Positions 7,768 to 16,602 are shown, counted from the stretch's first letter. The stretch: DNA of 64,000 bases from DASRHY01 sp035650275 (GCA_035650275.1 DASRHY010000158.1:1-64000); one strand, 5' to 3'. The notes: a model not told the origin generated them from the letters alone. Program-made: numbers and translations.

Positions 7768-8366
7768 GGTGCCTCCTCGAGAGCTGGCAGGTTGAGGTGA
7801 CCGGACAGCCGGGCGCGGGCCCGGGACAGCCGTGACCGGACGGTCCCGACGGGTACGCCGAGCGCTGCCGCGGCGGCTGCGTAGTCGAGGCCGGACCAGA
7901 CCACGAGCCCGAGCACCTCCTGCTCGCGGCGTGGCAGCATCCTGATCGCGCCGAGGATCTCGCCCATCCGGCGTTCGTCGTCGACCCGGCTGGCAACGTC
8001 GTCGGCCGGGTCGGGTTCCGTCAGCTGGTCGGTGATGCGGCGTAGTGCGGCACGGTGGCGACGGGTCGAGCGCAGGCTGTTGCGGCAGACGTTCGTCGCC
8101 ACGCCGTACAGCCAGGGCAGAGCGGAGTCCTGGTGCAGGTTCACGTCGCGGCGGCGGCGCCAGGCCTCCAGGAAGACCACCGAGACGAGGTCCTCCGCCG
8201 CGGCCCAGGAGCCGGTCTGCCGGAAGCAGTAGTTGTAGATCGCCTTCGCGTGTCGCTCGAACAGCAGGCCGAACACCTCGGACCTCGCACGGCTGCCGTC
8301 CTCCCAGAGCATCCGATCGGTGCCGTGCGCTGTCGTCACCCGCTGTCCCCTGCCGGTCATGGTCAC
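7764..8366 (-). CDS. ECF-type RNA polymerase sigma factor
   Basis: 200 aa. Region 2 is seen as LFERHAKAIYNYCFRQTGSWAAAEDLVS with the following VVFLEAWRRR and LPWLYGVATNVCRN helices; region 4 as MLPRREQEVLGLVVW followed by a GVPVGTVRSRLSRAR recognition helix. GTG 8366 starts the longest frame; ATG 8360 is an equal alternative. It overlaps the downstream membrane-anchored gene as ATGA, the usual layout of a sigma/regulator pair. It is divergent from the DUF222 gene, with 86 bases between. Confidence 0.88.
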   Translation of the reverse strand: MTMTGRGQRVTTAHGTDRMLWEDGSRARSEVFGLLFERHAKAIYNYCFRQTGSWAAAEDLVSVVFLEAWRRRRDVNLHQDSALPWLYGVATNVCRNSLRSTRRHRAALRRITDQLTEPDPADDVASRVDDERRMGEILGAIRMLPRREQEVLGLVVWSGLDYAAAAAALGVPVGTVRSRLSRARARLSGHLNLPALEEAP

Positions 8367-8417
8367 ATGCTGTCTATGTCCGCTGCCGCAGCCAGGTTCC
8401 CAATCCCGCTCGGTGAT

Positions 8418-8452
8418 TTGCGTTCGACTCTATTCGAACATATGATCGACTC
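8418..8452 (+). promoter_or_regulatory. Leaderless promoter with an overlapping SOS-box-like site
   Basis: TTGCGT (8418-8423), a 17-base spacer and TATGAT (8441-8446) place the start point about on the A of ATG 8453, and no ribosome site is present, so the mRNA is probably leaderless. CGAACATATGATCG (8435-8448) overlaps the -10 and differs at one conserved base from the CGAAC-N4-GTTYG LexA box of Gram-positive bacteria. Confidence 0.6.
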
Positions 8453-9925
8453 ATGCGCGAGCTGATCGATCGACCGCGGCCCCGTGAGGGCTCGCTGTGG
8501 GCGCGCGGCTGGCGTCCGCCATCGGCCGGCGACCTGGTCGGCTTACGCAACCGGGCACGCCGGATGACTGCGGCCGTCGAGTGTCACGGGATGCTCGGCG
8601 TCGGTGATGCCGAGGGGTCGGATCTGCTGGCACGGCTCGAGGAGCAGGACACCCGTGGGCTCGCCGACAGCGGCTGGCTGGATCGCGTCGAGGCGATCGA
8701 GCGGGTCAACGCCAGGCTGGCGGCGTTGAGAGCCGAAGCGATCGCGGCGTTCGACGACGTCACCCGCGGGGTGTCCGCCGACCTCGGCCATGAGCTCCCC
8801 GAGCCTGCCGACCGTCCGGCACGCGCCGGCGAGCGTCGCTGGCACGGCGGCCTGCTCCGGTCCGTCGCGGACGAGATCGGCCTGGCGCTCAACCTGCACC
8901 GCGGCGCGGCGAACGCCCGGATCCACCGGTCCTGGGAGCTGGTCAAGAACTACCCCGCCACGCTGGCCGCACTGTCCGACGGCACCCTCACCGAACGCGC
9001 AGCGTTTACGATCATCGATGAGCTCGGCACCCTGTCCGACGATGCGCAGGCAGCGGAGGCGGAGACCGCCTTGCTCGACTGGGCCCGCACCCACCCCCTG
9101 CAGCGGATCAAGCAACGCGCCCGCCGCGAGGTCGCCTCCCGCGACGCGGCCGCGACCGACCGGATCCGCAGGCGGACCATCGAGCAGCGTGCGCTACGGC
9201 TCGTCTCCGACGAATGCGGTACCGCCGACCTGGTCTCCACCCACGACGCCCTCGCCGCAGCAGCGGCGATGACCAGCATCACCCGAGCCGCGATCCATGC
9301 ACGCCGTCACGGCGACCCACGCAGCCTCGACCAGCTCCGCGCCGACATCGCCCTCAGTCGCATGCTCGGCCGCGCCGACTCCAGCCCTGCACCCGCGTCA
9401 TCGACCGGAACCGTGCCGACGGATCCGGTGAACACAGAGGCGGTGAACACAGAGGTCGTGATCCATGCGACGGCCGCGGAGCTCATGGCGCTCGTCGACC
9501 AACTGCCTGGCACCGGCGGTGAGGTGGCCGGTCACGGCGTCCTGCCTCTGTCCGCCCTCGTGGATGCATTGACCCGGTCGACGACGACGGTCCGCGTGCA
9601 CGTCGCGGACCGGCCGCCACCGAGCCCCCCGCGCCGGTACGTGCCGTCCCGGCGGCTCGATCGGTGGATCCGTGATCGTGACCGCATCTGCCGTTTTCCC
9701 GGATGCGGACGTCCCGCGACCCGTGCCGACCTCGATCACCGGCGTCGGTTCGATCCCGATGACCCGGACGGCGGCAGGACGACCGCGAACAACCTGCACG
9801 CGTTGTGCCGTCATCACCACCGGCTCAAGCACCGCGGCGCCTGGCGGATCCGCATCGACGCCGACGGCACCATCACCTGGATCAGCCCGACCGGCCGCGA
9901 GTACCGCGACGACTGCGACCCCTGA
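8453..9925 (+). CDS. DUF222-HNH endonuclease (13E12-repeat family)
   Basis: 490 aa. Residues about 30-350 form the helical DUF222 region typical of the mycobacterial 13E12 (REP13E12) proteins; the end holds an HNH nuclease with two CxxC-like zinc-binding clusters (CRFPGCGRPATRADLDHRRR from residue 413, then NNLHALCRHHHRLKH). These proteins are abundant in actinobacteria, often in several copies; several mycobacterial copies are LexA-controlled. The target is unknown, and cleavage activity is inferred from the intact HNH residues. The predicted leaderless start and SOS-like site directly upstream fit DNA-damage induction. Confidence 0.85.
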   Translation: MRELIDRPRPREGSLWARGWRPPSAGDLVGLRNRARRMTAAVECHGMLGVGDAEGSDLLARLEEQDTRGLADSGWLDRVEAIERVNARLAALRAEAIAAFDDVTRGVSADLGHELPEPADRPARAGERRWHGGLLRSVADEIGLALNLHRGAANARIHRSWELVKNYPATLAALSDGTLTERAAFTIIDELGTLSDDAQAAEAETALLDWARTHPLQRIKQRARREVASRDAAATDRIRRRTIEQRALRLVSDECGTADLVSTHDALAAAAAMTSITRAAIHARRHGDPRSLDQLRADIALSRMLGRADSSPAPASSTGTVPTDPVNTEAVNTEVVIHATAAELMALVDQLPGTGGEVAGHGVLPLSALVDALTRSTTTVRVHVADRPPPSPPRRYVPSRRLDRWIRDRDRICRFPGCGRPATRADLDHRRRFDPDDPDGGRTTANNLHALCRHHHRLKHRGAWRIRIDADGTITWISPTGREYRDDCDP

Positions 9926-9970
9926 CCTCGGCAGCTCGCACGACCGCACCAGAGGTGGTCCTGCGGCGTG

Positions 9971-10744
9971 TCAGGCCTGGTCACCGACCAGGACGTGCTG
10001 CTTCACGGGCAGTCGGAGCCGGGCCCGCGCGATCGATGCCACCGCTCGCGCGGTCCCGCGGGACGCGCTCCAGCGCGGCAACGGATCCGCCGCACGGCCG
10101 GGATCATCGCCGACGGAGCCGATCAGGTCGTCCCCACCGGTGCCGAACGACCGCCCGACGAACTGTCGTACGAGCTCGTCCCAATCGCCGTGCCGGCGCA
10201 ACAGCGCGTGTGTCTCGCCGACCGCCGCCAGGTGCGCGATCTGGTGGCCGGCGGCGCGGAGCAGCCCGGCATAGCGTGCGGTCAGGGCCGGTGAGGTGAT
10301 GCGGTCCAGCTCGCCGTGAGCCAGTACGACGACCCGGTCCGGCAGCTCGACCAGCGGATCGGACTCCGGGAGCCACGGCGCCAGCGCGAGCACCCCGCAA
10401 ACCCGGGCGCCGTCCGCCACCCGCAATACGGCCCGGCCGCCCATCGAGTGCCCGACCAGTGCGATCTGCGTGACCGTCGCGGGTACCGCGTCGAGCAGGG
10501 TGCGCAGGTCGGCGGCGGCATGCGCCTGCGCGCCGTTCCAGCCGCGGTACCGGTACCTGACCAGCCCGACGGCCGCGTCCGGTGCGGCCGAGCGGGCCGC
10601 GGCGGCCAGCGACCACATCCGCAGCAGCGCGGTGCGCCAGTCGTGCGGGTCGTCGAACGAGTGCTCCTGACCGCCGTGCGCCAGCAACACCATCCGGTCC
10701 GCGCCCGCGGGCGCCGCGAGCAGATCGACCCGTGGCCGGCTCAC
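9971..10744 (-). CDS. Alpha/beta hydrolase
   Basis: 257 aa cytoplasmic hydrolase. The nucleophile elbow GHSMGG lies near residue 98, preceded by the HGGQEH oxyanion region, with a candidate acid in HGELDRIT and a candidate base in the GETHALL segment. No signal peptide. It is the last gene of a minus-strand run led by the tRNA t6A genes and overlaps the upstream acetyltransferase by 4 bases (ATGA), so it is likely co-transcribed although unrelated in chemistry. Substrate unknown. Converges with the DUF222 gene, 45 bases apart. Confidence 0.8.
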   Translation of the reverse strand: MSRPRVDLLAAPAGADRMVLLAHGGQEHSFDDPHDWRTALLRMWSLAAAARSAAPDAAVGLVRYRYRGWNGAQAHAAADLRTLLDAVPATVTQIALVGHSMGGRAVLRVADGARVCGVLALAPWLPESDPLVELPDRVVVLAHGELDRITSPALTARYAGLLRAAGHQIAHLAAVGETHALLRRHGDWDELVRQFVGRSFGTGGDDLIGSVGDDPGRAADPLPRWSASRGTARAVASIARARLRLPVKQHVLVGDQA

Positions 10745-11214
10745 TCCGCGGCTACAGCCTGCGGGTCGGCGGCGTACAGGACCTCCGGGGCGGTCCGCCG
10801 GACCAGGTAGATATCGGGGTCGTCCAGGTCGGTGAAGCCGTACGACCGGTACAGCTCGTGCGCGTCCGCGGTCGCCAGCATCAGCCGCCGCAGGCCCTGC
10901 AGGTCAGGGTGCGCGAGCAGGGCCTCTACCACGAACCGGCCCAGTCCCGCGCCACGCGCAGACTCCAGCACGAAGACGTCGGCGATCCAGGCGAACGTGG
11001 CCCGGTCGGTCACCGCCCGCGCGTACCCGATCTGCCGGCCGTCCGCGTCGTACAGGCCCGCGTTCACGCTGCCCGCGACCGCCCGCTCGATCACCGCGCG
11101 CGGGATCCCGGCCGACCAGTACGCGGTCCGCAGGAAGCCGTGCACGACGTCGAGGTCCAGCCGTTCCGGGTCGTCGTCCACCACGTAACCGTTGCGTGAG
11201 GCAACCACCGTCAT
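10741..11214 (-). CDS. GNAT-family N-acetyltransferase
   Basis: 157 aa single-domain acetyltransferase. The acetyl-CoA loop is seen as VLESARGAGLGRFVVEALL (R/Q-x-x-G-x-G/A type), followed by LRRLMLATADAHELYRSYGF, the usual beta-alpha end of GNAT folds. The N-terminal DPERLDLDVVHGFLRTAYWS is typical of a subfamily of small-molecule acetyltransferases. Overlaps tsaD by 4 bases at its start and the hydrolase gene by 4 at its end, so translation is coupled. Substrate cannot be told from sequence; the distinct RimI gene lies two genes upstream, so this is not RimI. Confidence 0.85.
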   Translation of the reverse strand: MTVVASRNGYVVDDDPERLDLDVVHGFLRTAYWSAGIPRAVIERAVAGSVNAGLYDADGRQIGYARAVTDRATFAWIADVFVLESARGAGLGRFVVEALLAHPDLQGLRRLMLATADAHELYRSYGFTDLDDPDIYLVRRTAPEVLYAADPQAVAAE

Positions 11215-12272
11215 CGGTTCAGCACCTCCGTGACAAGCATCGAGGAGTCAGCGGGCAGATCCAGCGGCGACGGTGGCAGCCCGGCCCGGACCAGCTCCGA
11301 CCCGAGCGCGGCAACCATCGCACCGTTGTCGGTACACAGGCCGGGCCGCGGAACCCGGACCGCGATCCCGGCCGCCTCGGCCCGCTCTGTGGCCATCGCA
11401 CGCAGCCGCGAGTTCGCCGCCACCCCACCGCCGATCAGCAGGTGATCGTAGCCGCGCGCCGTACACGCGTCGACCGCCTTGCGGGTCAGCACGTCGCAGA
11501 CCGCCTCCTGGAACGCGGCCGCGACGTGGTTCACCGGCACACTCTCGCCGTCGCGGCGGCGCGCCTCGACCCAGCGCGCCACCGCCGTCTTGAGCCCGCT
11601 GAACGAGAAGTCGAATCGGTGCCCTTCCAGGTCCCGGTTGCTGGTCAGCCCGCGCGGAAACTCGATGTACGACGCGTCGCCGTCGCGCGCCGCCTTGTCG
11701 ATGTACGGCCCGCCCGGGAACGGCAGACCCAGCACCCGCGCGACCTTGTCGAACGCCTCGCCGGCCGCGTCGTCGATCGTCGCCCCCATCGGCTCGACGC
11801 CCGCCGTGATGTCCTCGACCGCCAGCAGAGACGAGTGGCCGCCGGAGACCAGCATCGCGACACATCCGCGCGGCAGGTCGCCGTGTTCCAGCGTGTCGAC
11901 CGCGACGTGCGCGGCCAGGTGGTTCACGCCGTACAGCGGCTTGTCCAGTGCCACGGCCAGCGCCTTCGCCGCCGCCACCCCTACCAGCAATGCACCGGCC
12001 AGCCCGGGCCCGCTGGTCACCGCCACCGCGTCGACGTCCTGCGGCCGCACCCCGGCGGTCTCGCAGGCGCGCCGGATCATCGGCACCATCGCCTCCAGGT
12101 GCGCCCGGCTGGCCACCTCGGGCACCACCCCGCCGAACCGGGCGTGCTCGTCGACGCTGGACGCGACCGCGTCCGCGAGCAGGGTCTGGCCCCGGACGAT
12201 GCCGACTCCGGTCTCGTCGCACGAGGTCTCGATCCCGAGCACCAGCGGCCCCGGCACCAACGGGTCAGCCAT
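11211..12272 (-). CDS. tsaD: tRNA N6-threonylcarbamoyladenosine transferase TsaD
   Basis: Transfers threonylcarbamoyl to A37 of ANN-decoding tRNAs, together with TsaB and TsaE. 353 aa, ASKHA fold: VLGIETSCDETGVGIV at the start, metal-binding His118 and His122 in NHLAAH, the SGGHSSLL phosphate loop and the late LLIGGGVAANSRLR motif. All key residues are present. The gene overlaps rimI by 8 bases and the following GNAT gene by 4. The order tsaE-tsaB-rimI-tsaD is the standard actinobacterial arrangement and normally leads into groES, as here after an insertion of about 7.5 kb. Confidence 0.97.
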   Translation of the reverse strand: MADPLVPGPLVLGIETSCDETGVGIVRGQTLLADAVASSVDEHARFGGVVPEVASRAHLEAMVPMIRRACETAGVRPQDVDAVAVTSGPGLAGALLVGVAAAKALAVALDKPLYGVNHLAAHVAVDTLEHGDLPRGCVAMLVSGGHSSLLAVEDITAGVEPMGATIDDAAGEAFDKVARVLGLPFPGGPYIDKAARDGDASYIEFPRGLTSNRDLEGHRFDFSFSGLKTAVARWVEARRRDGESVPVNHVAAAFQEAVCDVLTRKAVDACTARGYDHLLIGGGVAANSRLRAMATERAEAAGIAVRVPRPGLCTDNGAMVAALGSELVRAGLPPSPLDLPADSSMLVTEVLNR

Positions 12273-12711
12273 CGATCTCCCATCGCATGATCAGCGCGTC
12301 CTCGTCACCGTAGTACCTCGTCCGCCGGCTGATCTCGCCGAACCCCGCCCGCCGGTACAGCGCGATCGCGGCCTCGTTGCCCTCGGCAACCTCCAGCAGC
12401 ACGGTGCGGCCGCGGACCTCGTCCAGCGCCGCGCTGAGCAACGCCGCCCCGAGCCCGGTACGACGCGTGCCCGATGCGACTGCGATCCGGGCCAGGTCCA
12501 CCGGGTCCCGCGGATCCTCGGGCACTATCAGCACGACGTACCCGGCCACCTCCGGATCGGCGCAGACCAGGATCCGGCGGTCGTGCCGCGCGAACTCGTC
12601 CGCCCAGGACGCACGGCTCCAGGCCGACGGGCCGAAGCAGTCACTGTCCAGGACGGACACGGCCTCCGCGTCGGCACTCGTCGCGGGCCGGATGAGGCTG
12701 GACCGCATCAC
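12265..12711 (-). CDS. rimI: Ribosomal protein S18 alanine N-acetyltransferase RimI
   Basis: 148 aa GNAT enzyme expected to acetylate the N-terminal alanine of ribosomal S18 (and possibly other proteins). Motif A is seen as IAVASGTRRTGLGAALLSAAL, followed by LLEVAEGNEAAIALYRRAGF, the signature of RimI proteins. Position between tsaB and tsaD, with short overlaps to both, supports RimI over other GNATs. The upstream tsaB stop overlaps its start by 4 bases. Confidence 0.92.
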   Translation of the reverse strand: MMRSSLIRPATSADAEAVSVLDSDCFGPSAWSRASWADEFARHDRRILVCADPEVAGYVVLIVPEDPRDPVDLARIAVASGTRRTGLGAALLSAALDEVRGRTVLLEVAEGNEAAIALYRRAGFGEISRRTRYYGDEDALIMRWEIDG

Positions 12712-13376
12712 TTCAGGACGCTCTTCGGCCCGGACGAGACCGTGACGTCCGGACGGCGCAGGTACAACGGTTCCGGTGCGCGCAGCTCGAACGCCCCGGC
12801 CAGCACGCCGGTCGCCAGCACCGCCGCGGACGGGTACTCGGGGCCGGAGGCAACGATCTTGTTGTCGAGCTGATCGGCGTACAGGACCGCACCACGACCG
12901 ACCACCGGCAGACCCCTGAGCACGTGCGCGACGACGGCCGGCCGGTCGACCGCGGGTCCCTCGATCCGGTGTCGGGAGCCGTTCGCGGCCGGCGCGTCGT
13001 ACACGGCCCAGTAGATCTCCTTGCGCCGCGCGTCCGTCGCGACCGCGACCGGTCCGGCCTCGGCGGACTCCAGCGCGAGGATGTCCAGGCTGCAGACGGC
13101 GACGACCTCGATCGCGAGCAGGTCGGCCATCGTCCGCGCCGTGACCAGACCCACCCGCAGCCCGGTGAAGGGGCCGGGGCCGGCACCGACGGCGATCCGG
13201 GTCAGGTCGGACGGCCGCACGCCGGCCTCGGCCAGCGCGGTACGGATCGCCGGTGCGAGCAGCTCGCCGTGCCGCAGCGCGTCCTGCGTGGACGACGAGG
13301 CGAGCACCTCGCCGGTGTCCGGATCCGCGACCGCCACCGTGACGGCCGCACTCGAGGTGTCAAACGCCAGCAGCAT
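12708..13376 (-). CDS. tsaB: tRNA t6A biosynthesis protein TsaB
   Basis: Catalytically inactive TsaD relative that scaffolds the t6A complex. 222 aa, beginning MLLAFDTSSAAVTVAV (ATG 13376); a longer frame reaching 13445 adds a low-complexity lead and is not used. The GAGPGPFTGLRVGL motif is typical and the metal-binding histidines of TsaD are absent, as expected. The start lies inside the tail of the GNAT-TsaE gene (17-base overlap), and the stop overlaps rimI. Confidence 0.95.
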   Translation of the reverse strand: MLLAFDTSSAAVTVAVADPDTGEVLASSSTQDALRHGELLAPAIRTALAEAGVRPSDLTRIAVGAGPGPFTGLRVGLVTARTMADLLAIEVVAVCSLDILALESAEAGPVAVATDARRKEIYWAVYDAPAANGSRHRIEGPAVDRPAVVAHVLRGLPVVGRGAVLYADQLDNKIVASGPEYPSAAVLATGVLAGAFELRAPEPLYLRRPDVTVSSGPKSVLK

Positions 13377-14334
13377 CCGCGCTCCCCTGCTCAGAGCCGG
13401 CAGCGCCCACAGAGCCCACAGCGCCCGCGAGGCGCAGTCCGGCATCTGCCCAGCGCGGGCCGACCGGGACGATCCGCACCTGCCGGACCTCGTCCTCCTC
13501 GTCGTCGCCCCGGGTCATGGTTACGTCGAGCCGGTCACCCGCGAGCCCTTCGGCCAGCCCGTGCCCCCACTCGACGACGGTCACAGCCTCGTCCAGGCTC
13601 GCGTCCAGGTCCAGGGCGTCCAGCTCGGCGAACCCGCCGAGCCGATACGCGTCCACATGCACCAGCGCCGGTCCGCCATCGAGCGAGGGATGCACCCGGG
13701 AGATCACGAACGTCGGCGAGGTGACCCCGCCACGGACGCCGAGCCCGGCGCCGAGCCCTTGGGTGAACGTGGTCTTGCCGGCACCGAGGTCACCGGACAA
13801 CACCAGCACGTCGCCGGCCCGGACCTGCGCCGCCACCGCGACGCCGAGCGCGCGCATCTCCTCCGCGGTCGGCACGGTGAGCTCGACCGGCATCGCCTTC
13901 GCCAGCACCAGCCCGTGCGCCTGTTCCCGCACCGTGGAGTACCCACGGCGGCACCAGAACTCCACCGTCTCCGGCAGCTCGCTGCGGGCGGTCAGCCGAA
14001 CCCTGGCGAGCCCGCGTCGTACCGCGACCTCCTCCGCGCAGCCGACCATCGCCGACGCCACCCCGCGGCCCTGGAACCGTGGGTCGACCGACACCCGGCG
14101 CAACCCGAGCGCATCGCCGTCGACCGCGAACAGCATCGCGCCCGCGGGCCGGCCGTCGATAGTCGCCAGCAAGCCGCCGTGCTCGGCCAGCGCGACAGCG
14201 ACCGAGTGCGGCGTCTCCGACAGCGCGGTGGACGGCGGGTCCAGCACCCGGCGGGACGAGAACGCGTGGTGGATCACCCCGGTGACCGCGACGGCGTCCA
14301 CCGCGGTCGCGTCGATCACGTGCAGATCCGTCAT
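13360..14334 (-). CDS. tsaE: GNAT acetyltransferase fused to tRNA t6A ATPase TsaE
   Basis: 324 aa, two domains. Residues about 5-147 are a GNAT acetyltransferase (RRVSVDPRFQGRGVASAMV, then FWCRRGYSTVREQAH). Residues about 152-300 are TsaE, the P-loop ATPase that resets the TsaB-TsaD complex: GDLGAGKTTF at 181-190, TSPTF at 205-209, HVDAYRL at 226-232 and VVEWG at 253-257. Plain TsaE is about 150 aa, so the first half is a true addition in the same frame. I start at ATG 14334, 7 bases after the previous gene; a longer frame to 14448 has no family similarity. The acetyl acceptor is unknown. Confidence 0.9.
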   Translation of the reverse strand: MTDLHVIDATAVDAVAVTGVIHHAFSSRRVLDPPSTALSETPHSVAVALAEHGGLLATIDGRPAGAMLFAVDGDALGLRRVSVDPRFQGRGVASAMVGCAEEVAVRRGLARVRLTARSELPETVEFWCRRGYSTVREQAHGLVLAKAMPVELTVPTAEEMRALGVAVAAQVRAGDVLVLSGDLGAGKTTFTQGLGAGLGVRGGVTSPTFVISRVHPSLDGGPALVHVDAYRLGGFAELDALDLDASLDEAVTVVEWGHGLAEGLAGDRLDVTMTRGDDEEDEVRQVRIVPVGPRWADAGLRLAGAVGSVGAAGSEQGSADAAGV

Positions 14335-14341
14335 CCCGCCA

Positions 14342-15382
14342 TCACCTGCCGGCTCGCTCGACCATCGCCCGCAGCGCCGAGGTGAACTCCTCGTGGTGCT
14401 CCAGGAAGCCGATGTGCCCGCACTGCTCGACGTGCACCAGCTCGGCACCCGGCACGTGCCGGACGATCTCCTCGGAGTGCCGGAACGGGGTCAGGTGGTC
14501 ATCATCACCACAGATCACCACGCACTCCACCTTCTGCAGCACCTCCAACGCGTGGTACCTGTCGTGCAGCGCGAAGATCGGGTAGAAGTCCGAGATCACC
14601 GAGATCGGCGTCCCGGCGATCATCTCGTTCACGAACTCGGTGTACGACGGCGGCACCTCGGACCCGAACGAGTACATCCGGGTCAGCACGTAGCTGATGT
14701 CGCTTCCGGCCCGCCGGCTGCCTTCGACCAGCGTCGGCACCCGGGCGAGCGCGGCCAGCGTCGGGGTCGCGTACCGGCGGATCAGCCGGCCCGGCAGCCC
14801 GGGCAGCACGATCGACGCCTCGTCCAGGCCACCGGCGGCCGTCGAGACCAGCCCGACGCCGGTGATCCGCGTCCCGAACAGCTCCGGGTACAGGTCGGCC
14901 AGCGCCATGATCGCCATACCGCCCATCGAGTGCCCGATCAGCACCACCGGGCCCTTCGGCGCGAACTCGTTCAGGATCCCGTACAGATCCCGGCCGATCT
15001 GGTCGATGGTGACGCCGTCCTTCGGCGACCGACCGGACCGGCCGTGCGACCGCTGGTCATAGAACACCAGCTTCCCGGCGCCGCGCAGACCCTTGCGCTG
15101 GAAGTGCCAGCAGTCGAGGTTCAGCCCGTACCCGTGCGCGAAGATCACGGTCGGCCCCGGCGGCCCCTCATCGGTCTCGACGTACAGCTCGACGCCGTCG
15201 TCGGAGGTGAACACGTGCGGCTCACCGCGGACCGACCCGAACGGCTCCGCCTCCAGCTGCGCGCGCTGGCTGGCTCGCCGCCCGATCAGCTGCCGCTCGA
15301 CGGCGACCCCCGCGGCGGCGCCGGCCGCGATCACGCCGACCGCGACGCCGAGCAGGCCAGCGGTCCGTCCGGCCCGTGCCAT
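14342..15382 (-). CDS. Membrane-anchored alpha/beta hydrolase
   Basis: 346 aa. An N-terminal hydrophobic segment (GLLGVAVGVIAAGAAAGVAV, about residues 8-28) probably anchors it. The fold then shows HGYGLNLDCWHFQ (oxyanion region), DQRSHGRS, the nucleophile elbow GHSMGG near residue 150, and a late HVEQCGHIGFLEHHEEF with the catalytic His. This family regularly sits between alr and tsaE in actinobacteria. Its ATG overlaps the alr stop by one base. Substrate unknown; lipase or esterase activity is only inferred from fold. Confidence 0.85.
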   Translation of the reverse strand: MARAGRTAGLLGVAVGVIAAGAAAGVAVERQLIGRRASQRAQLEAEPFGSVRGEPHVFTSDDGVELYVETDEGPPGPTVIFAHGYGLNLDCWHFQRKGLRGAGKLVFYDQRSHGRSGRSPKDGVTIDQIGRDLYGILNEFAPKGPVVLIGHSMGGMAIMALADLYPELFGTRITGVGLVSTAAGGLDEASIVLPGLPGRLIRRYATPTLAALARVPTLVEGSRRAGSDISYVLTRMYSFGSEVPPSYTEFVNEMIAGTPISVISDFYPIFALHDRYHALEVLQKVECVVICGDDDHLTPFRHSEEIVRHVPGAELVHVEQCGHIGFLEHHEEFTSALRAMVERAGR

Positions 15383-16587
15383 CAGCCGGTCACCTCGCCG
15401 GTGTCAGGGCGGGGGTCATGGCGGGGGTCATGGCGAGGGTCACCGCCGGTGTAGCAGCGCGGCACCCGAGGACCGATCCGGGTGACGATCTCGTAGTTGA
15501 TCGTCTCCGCGGCCACCGCCCAGTCGTCCGCCGTCGGCTCCCCGCCGTCGCCCGGACCGAACAGCACCACGTCGTCACCGGCGGCGGCGTCGTCGCCGTC
15601 CAGGTCGAGCACGAACTGGTCCATGCAGACCCGGCCGGCGATGGTACGACGCTTGCCAGCGGCAAGTACCGGGCCGCGACCGGACGCGTGCCGCGGGATG
15701 CCGTCGCCGTACCCGAGCGGGACCAGTCCGAGCGTGGTCGGCTGCGAGGTGACATAGGTGTGCCCGTACGAGACACCCTCGCCGGCGCCGACCCGCTTCA
15801 CCACCGCGAGCCCGGCCCGCAGCGTCATCGCGGGCCGCAGCCCGAGCTCGGCGGACGGCCGGGCCGGCCCGAACGGGGACAGCCCGTACGACGCGATGCC
15901 CGGGCGGACCAGGTCGTACCAGGTATCCGGGAGCGCGAGCGTGCCGCCGGAGTTCGCCAGGTGCCGCAGCGGCGGTTGCACCCCGTGCCGGGCCGCGACC
16001 TCGAGCGCGTCGGCGAACGCCGCGACCTGGGCCGCGTTCGCCGGATGCCCCGGCTCGTCCGAGCAGGCCAGGTGCGACCAGACGCCGATGATCTCCAGGT
16101 GCCCCGCGGCCCGGGCCTTCGCGGCGGCGGTGACCAGGTCCGTCCAGTCCGCCGCGGTGGCGCCGGAACGGTTCAAACCGGTGTCGACCTTGAGGTGCAC
16201 CCGCACCGGCCGCCCGGCGATCCCGGCCGCGGTGACCAGCTCGTCCACCATCCAGACCGCGGACGCGGACAGGTCGATGTCCGCCGCGACCGCGTCGGCG
16301 AGCCGCTCGCCCGGTACCGCCAGCCAGCACAGGATCGGCCCGGTGTCACCGGCCGCCCGCAGCGCCAGCGCCTCCTCGACCACGGCCACGCCGAGCCAGC
16401 TCGCGCCGGCAGCCCGGGCCGCCCGCGCTGACGGCAGGATGCCGTGCCCGTACCCATCGGCCTTGACCACGACCATCACCTCGGCCGGGCCGACGTGCGC
16501 ACGCAGCGTCCGGACGTTGTGCCGGATCGCGGCGAGGTCGACGACCGCCTCAGCCCTCGGCCGGCGCGTCTCCTGACTCGTTGACAT
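15382..16587 (-). CDS. alr: Alanine racemase
   Basis: PLP enzyme making D-alanine for peptidoglycan. 401 aa from ATG 16587; a TTG 9 bases upstream is possible. The PLP lysine is in VVKADGYGHG (Lys42), and the second catalytic Tyr lies in GEGVSYGHTY; RVCMDQFVLDL is also typical. The C-terminus ends in a His/Asp/Pro run (RHDPRHDPRPD) encoded by 12-base repeats, beyond the usual end of the family. Lies between a HAD hydrolase and the membrane hydrolase, close to glmS, glmM and murQ, all wall-precursor genes. Confidence 0.96.
   Translation of the reverse strand: MSTSQETRRPRAEAVVDLAAIRHNVRTLRAHVGPAEVMVVVKADGYGHGILPSARAARAAGASWLGVAVVEEALALRAAGDTGPILCWLAVPGERLADAVAADIDLSASAVWMVDELVTAAGIAGRPVRVHLKVDTGLNRSGATAADWTDLVTAAAKARAAGHLEIIGVWSHLACSDEPGHPANAAQVAAFADALEVAARHGVQPPLRHLANSGGTLALPDTWYDLVRPGIASYGLSPFGPARPSAELGLRPAMTLRAGLAVVKRVGAGEGVSYGHTYVTSQPTTLGLVPLGYGDGIPRHASGRGPVLAAGKRRTIAGRVCMDQFVLDLDGDDAAAGDDVVLFGPGDGGEPTADDWAVAAETINYEIVTRIGPRVPRCYTGGDPRHDPRHDPRPDTGEVTG
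15409..15444. repeat. Three 12-base tandem repeats at the 3' end of alr
   Basis: Two exact units GCGGGGGTCATG (15409-15420, 15421-15432) and a third with two changes (15433-15444). In frame with alr, coding Arg-His-Asp-Pro units in the tail. Confidence 0.75.
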
Positions 16588-16602
16588 AGCGTTCAAAGTC
16601 TC

